The notes: generated by a model not told the origin, from the letters alone. A stretch of DNA of 24,507 bases from Saccoglossus kowalevskii (GCF_000003605.2 NW_003106096.1:117818-142324), one strand, 5' to 3'. Positions 12,001 to 21,142 are shown, counted from the stretch's first letter. Made by a program: numbers and translations.

Positions 12001-12022
12001 TGCGCATGCGTGTATTATAAAG
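12001..12022 (+). promoter_or_regulatory. Putative core promoter of the transporter gene (NRF-1-type site plus TATA box)
   Basis: TGCGCATGCG at 12001-12010 is the palindromic core of the NRF-1/ewg site (YGCGCAYGCGC). Six bases later comes TATAAAG (12016-12022). This lies about 250 bp before the start codon, so transcription would begin near 12046 with a leader of about 230 nt. The NRF-1-type site is rare by chance in such AT-rich DNA. The assignment is inferred from position and motif only; a 5' UTR intron with an acceptor such as TTCATTGCAG ending at 12243 cannot be excluded. Confidence 0.5.
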
Positions 12023-12151
12023 TCGTCCCTCTGTCAGCTGATCGACATAAACAACTCGGTTGAACTAGTGAGAACCAGTTTTTAGCTCGCGAGAACCGGG
12101 TATTGCGAAAGTGGGGAAAATATTTCAGTTGGCTTCTGCAATACTGTAGTG

Positions 12152-12178
12152 ATGGCTTGCTCGAGGTCTTTGTCCTAA
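12152..12178 (+). other. Short upstream ORF in the presumed 5' leader
   Basis: ATG at 12152 in the context AGTGATGGCT is followed by seven further codons and TAA, encoding MACSRSLS. The same ten bases, AGTGATGGCT, surround the main start at 12272-12281, so both starts should be similarly competent. If the leader is unspliced, this uORF would be met first by scanning ribosomes and could damp translation of the transporter. It disappears if a 5' UTR intron spans it. Confidence 0.4.
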
Positions 12179-12273
12179 AATTTCTTATCTTAAAAAAAAT
12201 AGCCAACATTTTTATCTGCGATTTTTGGATTGATTTCATTGCAGCCAGTCTGTCTAATCTCACATAGGCAGTG

Positions 12274-12451
12274 ATGGCTAAGTGCAAAAGACACCATCAT
12301 GTTACGTACAAAGCCCCAGATGGGGGCTTTGGATGGTTTGTGGTCGCCGCAATGTTCCTTGTCTTCATGCTAGTCGCTGGGGGATTTTTTTCCTTCGGTG
12401 TCCTCTACGTAGCGCTATTAGATGCATTTGGTGGAAGCCAGGCTGAAACAG
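12274..12451 (+). CDS. Transporter exon 1: start codon, N-terminus and helix 1
   Basis: Encodes residues 1-59 plus the first base of codon 60. The ATG at 12274 has a purine at -3 and G at +4, a good animal start context. The cytosolic N-terminus has a basic, His-containing patch (KCKRHHH, residues 3-9), then the SLC16 signature PDGGFGWFVV leading into helix 1 (about 20-46). The donor is CAG|GTAACA at 12451/12452, leaving phase 1. The split codon 60 becomes Ala when joined to exon 2, giving ETAWVGS. The same intron position, between helix 1 and the ETAW motif, is common in this family. Confidence 0.92.
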
Positions 12452-15400
12452 GTAACATTATTTATATTTTGTATTTAATGATCACATTTGCGGAGTTTTG
12501 TACTCATTTTTTTTTTTTAAATATTAAAAAGCCCTCTCCCCAATATATATATATTTATCGGTCTCCAACTTGAGGAGTTTTGAATGTTTAGTATTTTGAA
12601 GCTGTTCAGCGATAACAGCTGGTCAATATTGCCATTTAAACAATTTTGGTACGAAATACAATGAGATATAGTGCTCTTTGTGTTAGTTTGTACGCAGTGA
12701 AAATTTTCTGAAAAATCCACTTCTATCGAGGTAAGGAAACACATCGTTTGGTTTGGTGGAGGGATATTTTTTATAACATTATATAAAACATATCATGTGT
12801 ACTCTGTGTAGAATTGTTCGGGTCATTCATTCATTTAGTCAGCCACCATAGCGGCAATCGGTAGTTTTTCTTACCGGCGCAACTCCACAATCAGCTGTTC
12901 TAGCTCAGCTGATGAACCTATAAAATGGCACAATAAGGACTCCCATTGATTACACTTACTGAGTCTGCGCAGTTAAAGTTCGCACACAATAGGTTTTCAC
13001 CCCCAGCAGTGCAACTGGTTACTGTAAAATACTTTATTTTCGCTTGGAATTAATTTTCGCTATTTTCGCTGAAAGAATGATTCAGTGAAAATAAAATCCA
13101 GCGAATATACCTTTTTTCTATACTTTACATTCAACTTCTCAAAAATCAGTGAAAATATATTCCATACAAAACACCAATAAAGTCTTTTCAGCGAAAATTA
13201 ATTCCAGCTAAAATAAAGTATTTCACAGTACCCTATCGTCTCCACTCAAAACAATGTACATGTATATCCAATTTTGCGGCGCGAATCTTTGCCATTCTTC
13301 TGTTTTTCTCTCTCTTTCTATCTCTCTCTAGTGTCCCCTTTTCCAATGTGTGTGATATTTAGTTTAATGAACATAAATTTAATTATTATAGCATAGATTT
13401 CATACGGGGTTTGTCGATCAACAGTGTTGTACTATTACTAATAGTGGGGTCACAATCCCGGGCTGTCACTTTACTGTATATATTGTATAGTAATAAGTTG
13501 CCGAATAATTTATATTTTTGTCGGAGATAAGAAGTGTCTGTAAGTGTATTGTTTCAATGCGATAATCGTTTTTAAATCGTTTTTATCGATAGCCTTTGAC
13601 CATACGATAACTTGAAGCATGAAGGATCACATTTGTTAGTGTCTCTGGCAACGTAAAACATGTCAAATCACAAAATCCATAACAGTACATTGTTCTTTAA
13701 TATTTTATTTGCACGTAGTACATATAAATTTGATAGTTCCTACCTGGTAAAGCCTAAAAACGCTGTCACAACTGTCATACTTTTGGCACTACGTTTCAAC
13801 AAAGCCAACCATTCGTCAGACTGAACCATTTTTACTTGGTGGGTGGTTTGCGAATCCGGGTGTGGGTGAAATTTAAATATAGAAAGCTCATTTATGTCTT
13901 TTTCTGAACAGGAGTTCAACGCCGTGGTGATTTGCTGTTTATTGATGTGACCATCATGGATATTTATGGTATTCATCCTATACCAAATTCATTGTGCTAT
14001 ATGTGGAACAACATAAATAAAACTTAACATTTTCACCACCAGTTCCCTCTTTTCATCACAAATTGACAAAATAGTCTCACATATAGTCTGCAATTTTCTT
14101 CAGAAGATTGAGTCAAAAATAGCCAAGTTTTTTTGAGTAAATACTGAAAATTGATTTAATTTTCTTTTGTTGGCTCCAAAATTAGAGTTCATTTCAAGTC
14201 TGGTGGTGAAAATGTAATATTTTGGGGTGCTTTTGAACATTCCAGTATTTTCAATTGTCAGTGTTTATTTATGGATGACAACATAAATTGCAATAATTTC
14301 TTAAAACTTTAATAATGTTTTTTGTTTTGTTGATCCAATTAGCACATTTTCTTATAGTTTTTAACACTTAGATAAAATGTAGAGATTTCTTGCCAGTGAA
14401 TTTACTGTTCTGGAGTATTAACATTCAATTAACACATCAACCGATGAATTACATTTACATGCTGTAACCTTGTATTTGAGGAGGACTTAATAGAGTGCTT
14501 AAGTGATTCAATTGTTCAAGGTCAAGGGTGTATTTGGGATTTAAAAAATCTGATGAAAAAAGATTGTCTAGGATCTATCATAATTAATGGTATCCAAAAA
14601 TAAATTAACTGTTCATAGAGTCATAGCTATAACAGATTATTTCACTATTATAGGGCTTGACTGCAGCCCAGGGGGAGCAGTTGTCAATAATTTCAAGCAA
14701 CCTGAAATCAATGCTATAAGTACTAAAGTTTGATCACAGTGTAAAAATAACATGGAACCAAATAATGTAAGTATTTAAAAATCAGCGAAGATGGAAACAG
14801 GTATGCCTAAATCTACTTTCAGTTGTGTGCAATTCCACAATTATTCTGACTTTCAGTCATGTTTTTTAGCTTCTTGTCGCTGTCAAAGTGGGCTGTTTGG
14901 TCACGGACGGTGGTCTTTTACTCTGGCTTGCACTGCTCAATTAAAATGTCTTGCATCATATGTATGTAGGACAAGGTATGATTATGATCTTCATTTCTAT
15001 AAAAGAGTATCAATATTGTAAAAAAACACCTGTTGCCATGGGGGCAAATAGTAATGTAACATTTTACCTTATTTCTGTTGCATTTTTCAGGATCAAACTC
15101 TTATGTAATGTAACAATTTATGAATATATTGATGTTCACTTTTATACATGTCTAACTTATTGTATATGTTTGTGTTTTCCTACTGCGCGATCACCCTTTA
15201 ATCATGCCAAGTGACATGCATTATTGGTTCTGATAAAATACCATGTTCTCACACTTTATTACATTCACACTCATTTCACCATTTGTATTTCATTCAAGTA
15301 TTAGTATCCCATGATGCATCTTCAGTTATTTTTCCCCCATACATGTTGACTGATGACAACACGGTAGGTTTGATTTAATATTATCATCAATTGTTGTGAT

Positions 15401-18400
15401 GTGTTTACTTTGTGGAACTACTATTTTGCAAGTTTTGTCTTTTAAAACTAATATGTTAATGTAGTTCCTCTAAGTAAATACACTGTCTCTTCTGATGATA
15501 TTTTCCCGATCATTTAAACTTCTTTGTTCCTTCTGTCCCCCCAGCTTGGGTAGGTTCTTTGGTCCTTATGGTTACTGTTTTAACTAATTCATTCTCTGCT
15601 TATCTGGCTGAGAGATTTGGTCACCGACGAATTGCTATGATTGGAGGTATCATATCTTCTGTAGCTCTGATGGCGAGTTCATTCGCTACAAGTCTGTCAC
15701 AGCTCTACCTGAGCTATGGAGTTCTGTTAGGTAAGTTCCACCAAGCAATTCACATATTTTGTCTATTGATAGTTCCATGTAATAAATAACAAAACATTGT
15801 CTATATAATATGGTATTTATAATAATTTAATGTTATAATTATTTCTGTAACTTTTTCAGATTCACCAAAACATCATGGATCATTTAAAATGTCAATATTT
15901 GTAATTATGTTATTTGTATATATATTTTATAGTTACTTTTTTTTATATCAAGGAGCCATGTTATTTATTGTGTTTTGCCATCTACTCTCAATATTTAATA
16001 TGTCAAGTATTCAATCTATAATTTTTTTCTATTTTTATTTTGTTTTTCATTTACAGGAATAGGTTACAGTTTTGTTCATCTTCCCTCCTACGTGATGGTC
16101 GCTAGGTACTTCCATAAGAGACTTTCTATTGCTATGGGTATAGCATTGGCAGGCACAGGAATCGGACAATGTGTTATGGCATTCATTTTGCAAACTCTCG
16201 TAGATATGTACGGCTGGCGAGCGACTTTCATGATTTTGAGTGGGCTCACATTGAATTTGTGTGTGGCTGCTGCCCTCTTACGTCCCCTCACACCGATCGT
16301 GAAGAAAAAGAAGAAGAAGAGTAAGAATCCAAACGAATGTGACTTCTGTGAAGAAATGGAGAAAGAACCAACAGAGAAAGAGGAACTGATGAAAGTTAAT
16401 GGTGATAATTATTACCGAAATACCAAGAATACGTGGCGGCCTGAAATTCGAGTAGAATTGGTAGACGATGTGAAAACAAATACTGTTATTAATAAAAACA
16501 ATAATAATAGTCAGCAATATCAACAGTTTTCCCCAAATGATGTTTGGCGCCATCATAGTATTAGTAGTGAGTCATCATCTGAAGATGAAGACGAAACATT
16601 TGCACAGTCTACGTTATTGGCAATGGCTGGTTTGTCTTACGGGTCTGGATTCCTTTGGATGCCACACAATTACGCTGAATCAACTGAGAGTGAGGGTTCC
16701 GATGATGTCATACAACCAGCTGCTCAGGAAGAAATTCCTGCACAACCTGAAATACTGGCGGAGAAACCAAAATGGAACATTTCCAGTTGTTTTGAGAAGT
16801 TTAAAAAGAGACTGAAGAAGAGCCTGAAAGTGATCAATCGAGTGATGGATTTCTCTTTGTGGAAACAACCTGTGTTCGTTGTAATACAACTATGTTTCTT
16901 GTTCCATTACAGCGGTCATGCTATTGTTACATCACATTTGGTAAGTAGGAAAATTAATCACATTTAAAGAAATCATCCACACTCACTCACTCACTCACTC
17001 ACTCACTCACTCCCTCATTCATTGTTTTAGCACAATTTTAGCGTAAGAAACGATTTTATTGGATTTTTCTCTCTTTTTCAATCGTCTGGTACTCAGCCAG
17101 TACGTCATAGGTAGCAGCTAGGTGAATTTTCCAACTGTATATTGTCTTCTGAACCGTGCATTCCAAGAAAATAGTACTCCCCCCCAAAGATTCCACAAGA
17201 CTACCACAAGAGGGTGCTAGAGGGTTCTCGACCCGGCACACAGTAAAGCTTGATCAGCAATCCCCCTAGACTTGAGTATCGTGCACAACATAGAAGAACA
17301 GCGCCACTGAGCTGTGCCCCCAGTTGACGATGAAGTCTCCACCTTGCGGTCCCCTTTATTTATCATACGAGCACATGGTCTGGTCTAATCACTGGGTGTA
17401 ATGGTACCTTCTTTGAGGTAAAATATTGAAGACACAAAAAAAAAATTATAGGACAAGATAGAAACTGTTTTCTATCTGAAGAACTTCGCGTGTGAACCAA
17501 CGATACAGAGATCAACGTAGATGCCAATAGAAGTAGTCTGCAATTGACGTCTGTTATAGATGATGTCTTCACTAGGTGATTTTCCGCTCACTGCAATATC
17601 TCTTGTATTGTGTGAAAAGTGTGTGAGAATGACCATCATCAAATGCACACATTAATAATCATGAAAATACCCTCAAACTACTTTCGCGTTTGTCCACTAC
17701 AATGCTATTACCCTTTTTTGTCCTGTTTCTACGTTTGATTTCACGCACAATGTGGGATCGGGCAATGAACGGAAAATGGTCCCATTCACATAATGATTAT
17801 TCATATGATATATCATGGAAACATCCTTAGTAATTACAATCATTTCATGTATTAATGATATCAACATAAGAATTACCGATTCAATAGTGTGATTTAACTG
17901 TACTTGTGAACACTTCTAACAGTTTTCTTATTCTTATTTCTCCTTAGATGTTCCCCCTTCCCCTTTTTCATTCTTATTCAAAATTCTTATATTTTTTGTT
18001 TTGTTTGAATTTGTATATTTCAGGTGAAGCGTGCACGTGACTATGGTCTACCGGATATCCAGGGTTCCATGCTTGTGGCATTCATGGGAATAACACAAAG
18101 CATTGGACGTATTATGTTTGGTTGTTTGGGCAATTTACGTTGTGCCAGTCCAGTTCTGATCTACAGTATATCCACCTTAATATGTGGCATATGTGCCATT
18201 GCCAGCGTATACCTATTCAGCTATGCAGGTATGAAAGTAACAAATCTCTATAATAATAGTTTGTAAATACTCCAATCAGCAACATCAAAAATGATATTTT
18301 CTGAAATGAAATTTCAATTGTATTATGTCATGCATTAGAATTTACATTGTTTGGTATTGTATTATATTATACACTGGAATATTTGTGTGTCAATGTATAC

Positions 18401-19539
18401 ACATGTTAAATATATTGTTAATCACTGTGTTTTCAATTTCACCATTTTTGTTGATAAGTAAAATTTACTAAATTACATCTATGTGTACAGGTAAAATTAC
18501 AATAAAACTGCGTGAGTTTAATGGAAACTATGTGAATGTAAAACTGAGTGAATATGACCAAATTTCAAAGTTTTGAAATTAAATGCCAGTTAAAAATAAT
18601 GCTTAGTTGTTTAATATTTTACAATTGCATATTGCTTATGGCTTTATTTCCACTTCCAGGTCAAATGGTTGCTGCCACTGTCTTTGGTTTGTTCATGGGT
18701 TCCTATATTACAATGATCCCAGTGATTTGCACAAAGTACTTTGGACCTGAGAATTTTCGTACAACATCTGCATTCTCTTTCCAACTACAGGGTGTTGGTC
18801 ATGTGATTGGATCCCCACTGGGTGGTAAGTATAACTGTCCTATGCTCATTATAGATGGCACTGAATCACAGGGTAACTTAGTCGGCTCCATTAGGTGAAA
18901 GAACCTTATAAAACAAGATTTTGCTTTTTTTCCCAGTCATGCAGGTATCAAAACCTTTCGCTTTGCAAAGAAACTTAGAGGATCTCATTTTACAGCAAGA
19001 GGTTAAAAGATATAAACGAAACTTGGCGGGGGCTCATCATCCAGCTTTTTTTTCTAGCACTCGATTGTGTATTTATATTTAAGGGCTAAACCATAAATTT
19101 AAAATACAAAAATTGCATGAAAAAACTACTGGTAAGAAAAAAAAGAAGAGACGTTGTATTTTTTATAACAAATAATTAACAATCAGCCCCATAAATGAAA
19201 ACATTATCATTACAGAAATTTAACCAATTCACGTATCCCTCGCAGAAATAATACTTCATCCCTAACCATCTATGTTTACTGAATATATCTTTGTTTGCTT
19301 CTTTTGTAGGTTGGATGAGAGATATCAGTGGTGTTTATGACAGTGCCTTTATCTTGAGTGGTGTCTCGCTAATAATGGCCTCTTTCCTGATTCTTCTTGT
19401 ACCTCATGTGAGTGCCAAAACTCAACACAAGTCTCCCAAGAAAACAAAAGGTCATCACCTTCATCACTCCCACCATGATTACAAAACAGATGAAGAGATT
19501 GATTCAGAAATCTTGCAACTAATCATCACCACCGTGTAA
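12274..19539 (+). CDS. SLC16-family (monocarboxylate transporter-like) 12-TM transporter, six coding exons
   Basis: Joining 12274-12451, 15545-15730, 16057-16940, 18024-18228, 18660-18824 and 19310-19539 gives 1848 nt, i.e. 615 codons plus TAA. Intron phases are 1,1,0,1,1 and every junction is GT-AG. SLC16 proteins are plasma-membrane carriers of lactate, pyruvate and other monocarboxylates or, in some members, of aromatic amino acids, thyroid hormone or creatine. Family marks seen: PDGGFGW before helix 1 (residues 15-21), ETAWVGS entering helix 2 (58-64), YFHKRLSIAMGIALAG at helix 5 (139-154), WRATF then LNLCVAAALLRP at helix 6, and a loop-to-helix 11 stretch ending GSPLGGWMRDISGVYDSAF (535-553). 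Twelve hydrophobic helices are present, so the gene looks complete and intact. Length exceeds the roughly 450-510 residues of the shorter MCTs because of a long helix 6-7 loop. The LNLCV..ALLRP segment recalls MCT9/12/14-type members; orthology and substrate cannot be fixed by eye. Confidence 0.93.
13020..13230. mobile_element. Tc1/mariner-like MITE in intron 1, TA-flanked
   Basis: The left arm 13020-13061 and right arm 13190-13230 are inverted copies of about 41 bp with two mismatches and one single-base indel. Both begin TACTGTRAAATACTTTATTT reading inward. The outermost TA on each side fits a TA target duplication, as in Tc1/mariner elements. The 211-bp length and absence of any ORF make it non-autonomous. 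The interior repeats TTTTCGCTG and its complement, so the whole transcript could fold into a long hairpin within the pre-mRNA. Confidence 0.82.
13297..13331. repeat. CT-rich low-complexity tract
   Basis: Interrupted CT/TTTC dinucleotide-like run (TTTTTCTCTCTCTTTCTATC) in intron 1. On the sense strand it is a pyrimidine tract followed by TAG, so it resembles an acceptor, but no coding frame follows. Confidence 0.6.
13744..13977 (-). other. Unrecognised antisense open frame with splice-like ends in intron 1
   Basis: A 78-codon ATG frame on the - strand (ATG at 13976-13974) is bounded by TATAG|G just upstream and ACCAG|GTAGGA at its end, like an exon between acceptor and donor. The stop TAG at 13742-13740 lies in the would-be donor. 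Its composition is mixed and rich in charged residues and His (for example SEKDINELSIFKFHPHPDSQ), unlike most chance frames in this AT-rich DNA. I recognise no family. It may be part of a nested gene, a transposon exon, or chance. Confidence 0.2.
14028..14214. mobile_element. TAA-flanked MITE in intron 1 (PIF/Harbinger-like size class)
   Basis: CATTTTCACCACCAG at 14028-14042 and its exact complement CTGGTGGTGAAAATG at 14200-14214 form 15-bp perfect terminal inverted repeats. TAA stands directly outside both ends (14025-14027 and 14215-14217), fitting a 3-bp target duplication like the TWA used by PIF/Harbinger elements. The 187-bp interior is AT-rich and non-coding. The superfamily assignment rests only on the duplication length. 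Confidence 0.7.
15545..15730 (+). CDS. Transporter exon 2: helices 2, 3 and start of 4
   Basis: The acceptor is a C-rich tract ending CCCCCAG at 15544. The exon encodes residues 60-121 plus one base of codon 122. Helix 2 covers about 61-80 and is followed by the AERFGHRR loop, the place of the major-facilitator loop 2-3 motif. Helix 3 covers about 89-108 (ASSFATSLSQLYLSYG) and the start of helix 4 follows. The donor is TTAG|GTAAGT, a near-consensus site. The length of 186 nt is a multiple of three, so skipping this exon would keep the frame but remove two helices. Confidence 0.93.
15731..16056 (+). other. Intron 2 of the transporter gene
   Basis: A 326-bp AT-rich phase-1 intron, GTAAGT to TTTACAG, with long T runs before the acceptor. 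I see no element in it. Confidence 0.88.
16057..16940 (+). CDS. Transporter exon 3: helices 4-7 and the large central loop
   Basis: The acceptor is TTTACAG at 16056. The exon encodes residues 122-416. Helix 4 ends in GIGYSFVHLPS. The family motif YFHKRLSIAMGIALAGTGIG (139-158) opens helix 5, and helix 6 runs about 176-197. The cytosolic loop (about 202-390) holds in order: a Lys6 run (204-209), an acidic segment with CDFC (216-219), an Asn/Gln-rich stretch (267-278), a Ser/acidic cluster SISSESSSEDEDE (289-301), a hydrophobic island LLAMAGLSYGSGFLWM (308-323), a second acidic cluster, and a basic amphipathic stretch (366-385). Helix 7 (about 393-413) follows. The donor SHL|GTAAGT is phase 0. 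The exon is large, as is usual for the central SLC16 exon. Confidence 0.93.
16941..18023 (+). other. Intron 3 of the transporter gene
   Basis: A 1083-bp phase-0 intron, GTAAGT to TTTCAG. It carries an (ACTC)8 microsatellite near its start. A less AT-rich block (about 17040-17600) includes a CAAGAGGGTGCTAG motif (17207-17220), a perfect 8-bp hairpin (GATAGAAA 17457-17464 with TTTCTATC 17469-17476) and a CTAGGTGA-ATTTTCC direct repeat near 17120 and 17573. That block may be old transposon-derived DNA, but I cannot name a family. Confidence 0.85.
16981..17012. repeat. (ACTC)8 microsatellite
   Basis: Eight perfect ACTC units, 32 bp, followed by decayed CCTCATTCATT. It lies 40 bp inside intron 3, downstream of the exon 3 donor. 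Expected to be length-polymorphic. Confidence 0.93.
18024..18228 (+). CDS. Transporter exon 4: helices 8 and 9
   Basis: The acceptor is TATATTTCAG at 18023. The exon encodes residues 417-484 plus one base of codon 485. It starts VKRARDYGLPDIQGS, the extracellular link between helices 7 and 8. Helix 8 (about 429-452) contains GITQSIGRIMFG. Arg445 aligns with the helix-8 Arg that is needed for transport in characterised MCTs. The residue four before it is Gln441 (codon 18096-18098) where MCT1 has an Asp. Helix 9 covers about 458-480 and is rich in Ile, Cys and Ala. The donor is GCAG|GTATGA. Confidence 0.92.
18229..18659 (+). other. Intron 4 of the transporter gene
   Basis: A 431-bp AT-rich phase-1 intron, GTATGA to CTTCCAG. 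I see no element in it. Confidence 0.87.
18660..18824 (+). CDS. Transporter exon 5: helices 10 and 11
   Basis: The acceptor is CCACTTCCAG at 18659. The exon encodes residues 485-539 plus one base of codon 540. Helix 10 (about 487-508) is GQMVAATVFGLFMGSYITM. The KYFGPENFRTTSAFSFQLQG segment (510-529) is a standard SLC16 loop 10-11 pattern (GxENx..A). Helix 11 (about 522-541) includes GVGHVIGSPLGG. The donor is GGTG|GTAAGT. Reading on into the intron is open only to a stop at 18896, so retention of this intron would truncate the protein before helix 12. Confidence 0.93.
18825..19309 (+). other. Intron 5 of the transporter gene
   Basis: A 485-bp phase-1 intron, GTAAGT to TTTTGTAG. The frame from exon 5 stays open for about 70 nt into it and then stops. 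I see no repeat or second exon in it. Confidence 0.87.
19310..19539 (+). CDS. Transporter exon 6: helix 12 and cytosolic tail, stop TAA
   Basis: The acceptor is TTTTGTAG at 19309. The exon encodes residues 540-615. It continues GGWMRDISGVYDSAF, the family D..G.Y..SF pattern, then helix 12 (about 553-571, rich in Ile/Leu). The tail of about 43 residues is basic (KSPKKTK, 580-586), then His-rich (HHLHHSHH, 588-595), then acidic. It ends I-I-T-T-V, which fits the class I PDZ ligand pattern S/T-X-hydrophobic. The stop TAA is at 19537-19539. Confidence 0.92.
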
Positions 19540-19981
19540 ATGAAGTGTATTAGATGAAACTTCCAAAGTCACAGATATATGGAAAAGTTTGGTAATCGTT
19601 TAGTGTGAATCGGTCAAGTTTTTTCAGCGAACAGTCTTGCGTACTTGCTTGAATTTAAACTCAATGAATAGTGTGCTGGTTAAATCAACCAATTTACTGC
19701 CGATTGTCTATAAATGTACTGACAATTATAAAGTTATTATCACAATAACAATGTTTATTTATGTATATTGAGACTATTTATGCATCTCAATTTGAAAAAT
19801 GGATTTTTTAAGTACTGTACTCACTTGTGTTGTGTTATACAGAGGATTACTATATGCTCTGAAATATACGGAATTTTGTTTTATTATATATCTGCTTGTC
19901 TCCCCGAAGGCTGGTCTGAGTTGCCTCAAAATTTACATTCATTTATGTGCTTTTTCAGACATTAGGATATTTGCTGTTTTC

Positions 19982-19987
19982 AATAAA
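19982..19987 (+). promoter_or_regulatory. Proximal polyadenylation signal AATAAA
   Basis: First canonical AATAAA after the stop codon, 443 nt downstream. Cleavage would fall around 20000-20015. The downstream sequence is only weakly T-rich, so use of this site is likely but not certain. Confidence 0.5.
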
Positions 19988-21142
19988 GATATACAATGAT
20001 TTACAGCTAAGTCCAGCAAAGCTTTAAATTTACTTCTTTTAGTCCTTGGTCTATACAATATTTTATTATATATATATGCTCTAGCATTTTATTTAATGTC
20101 ATAGCTTCTTACTTTATATTCTATCAAGTCAGCAGCCATTTTAAAATAAATAAATCTGGGTGGTGGTATTTTGTAATATTTTTTGATTTGTACATTAACT
20201 GGCCAGTTTTTTATATAAAAATATGATAAAAAACTCTTAATATTTACATGCTTTTGGGGATTTTCAATTATTTTAAAATGGCTGCCTTCCTATTTTCTTG
20301 TATTACTTGTTTAGAAAAGTGTAGTTTGTTCTTATATTTGCACAGAGTACATACAAACTATATTATTTAATTTTTAGTAAAATTTTATCATAGAAACGAT
20401 TTATGAATGATTTATTTCATTACGTTATTGAATTGAAAGTAATTTTCTGATGTCAAATTATGTTTTTGTCATCAGTACTTTCCCAACGAATTAATTAATA
20501 ATAATTATTAATTAATAATATAAAAGATGCTTACTAGATGTGCTTAATATTTATTAATATCTGAGTCAAAATGCTGGATAAAAACTGTCAGATTTTAAAA
20601 TTTAATGGCGCAAATATTTGCATAGTTTTTAAGCATATGCTGTTGCTGCCACGTATTTTGTTATTTGTATACTGCCTGATGGACTCAGTTTTGGTTTAGT
20701 GAAGGTGGTGTTGTTACATTTATGTATCTTTTGAAAATGTCAGGAGCATTATAATACTTGATACCTCAAATCAAAAGACTGTTATAGCAATGTAAACCTT
20801 ACATTTAGGACCAATTTTGAAGATATAAAGAAAAAATAATTTCGAAACAAATCTTTCAAATCCAGTGAAGGGGTGACATATTTTCTTTTGTCTTTACCTG
20901 TGCCCAACACTTATCAGTCACATGACCAATCACATGACAGACTGAGGCTTGTTATGTGCAGCTGAAATATTTGCGTTATTTTTGTCACTACCATATTATA
21001 TATTTTTGTGTATGACAAAAGTTTGAACGAGATACGATATTGCAATGTGAGTTACACAGGTCTCAGTTTTATGTTGTACCCGTGTCAACCTTTTCATAAG
21101 AAACTTTATTATTACTTCTGGTATGTATGTAGTATGTATGGA

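Larger units (their letters stand above)
12452..15544 (+). other. Intron 1 of the transporter gene
   Basis: A 3093-bp phase-1 intron with donor GTAACA and acceptor CCCCCCAG. It contains a mariner-like MITE (13020-13230), a CT-rich stretch (about 13297-13331), an antisense open frame with splice-like ends (13744-13977) and a TAA-flanked MITE (14028-14214). The remaining 14218-15544 is AT-rich with no recognised exon or element. Confidence 0.88.

Noticed and set aside
14791-15214. Overlapping + strand ORFs in intron 1, considered as missed transporter exons
   Set aside because: Exon 1 joins exon 2 directly to give the family ETAWVGS motif in phase, so no extra exon is needed, and the translations lack transporter features.
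16278-16889. Antisense ORFs across exon 3
   Set aside because: Shadows of the sense coding sequence, including the poly-Lys run.
20491-20515. AT-rich palindrome, possible hairpin or origin
   Set aside because: Imperfect and built only of A and T in AT-rich DNA; expected by chance.
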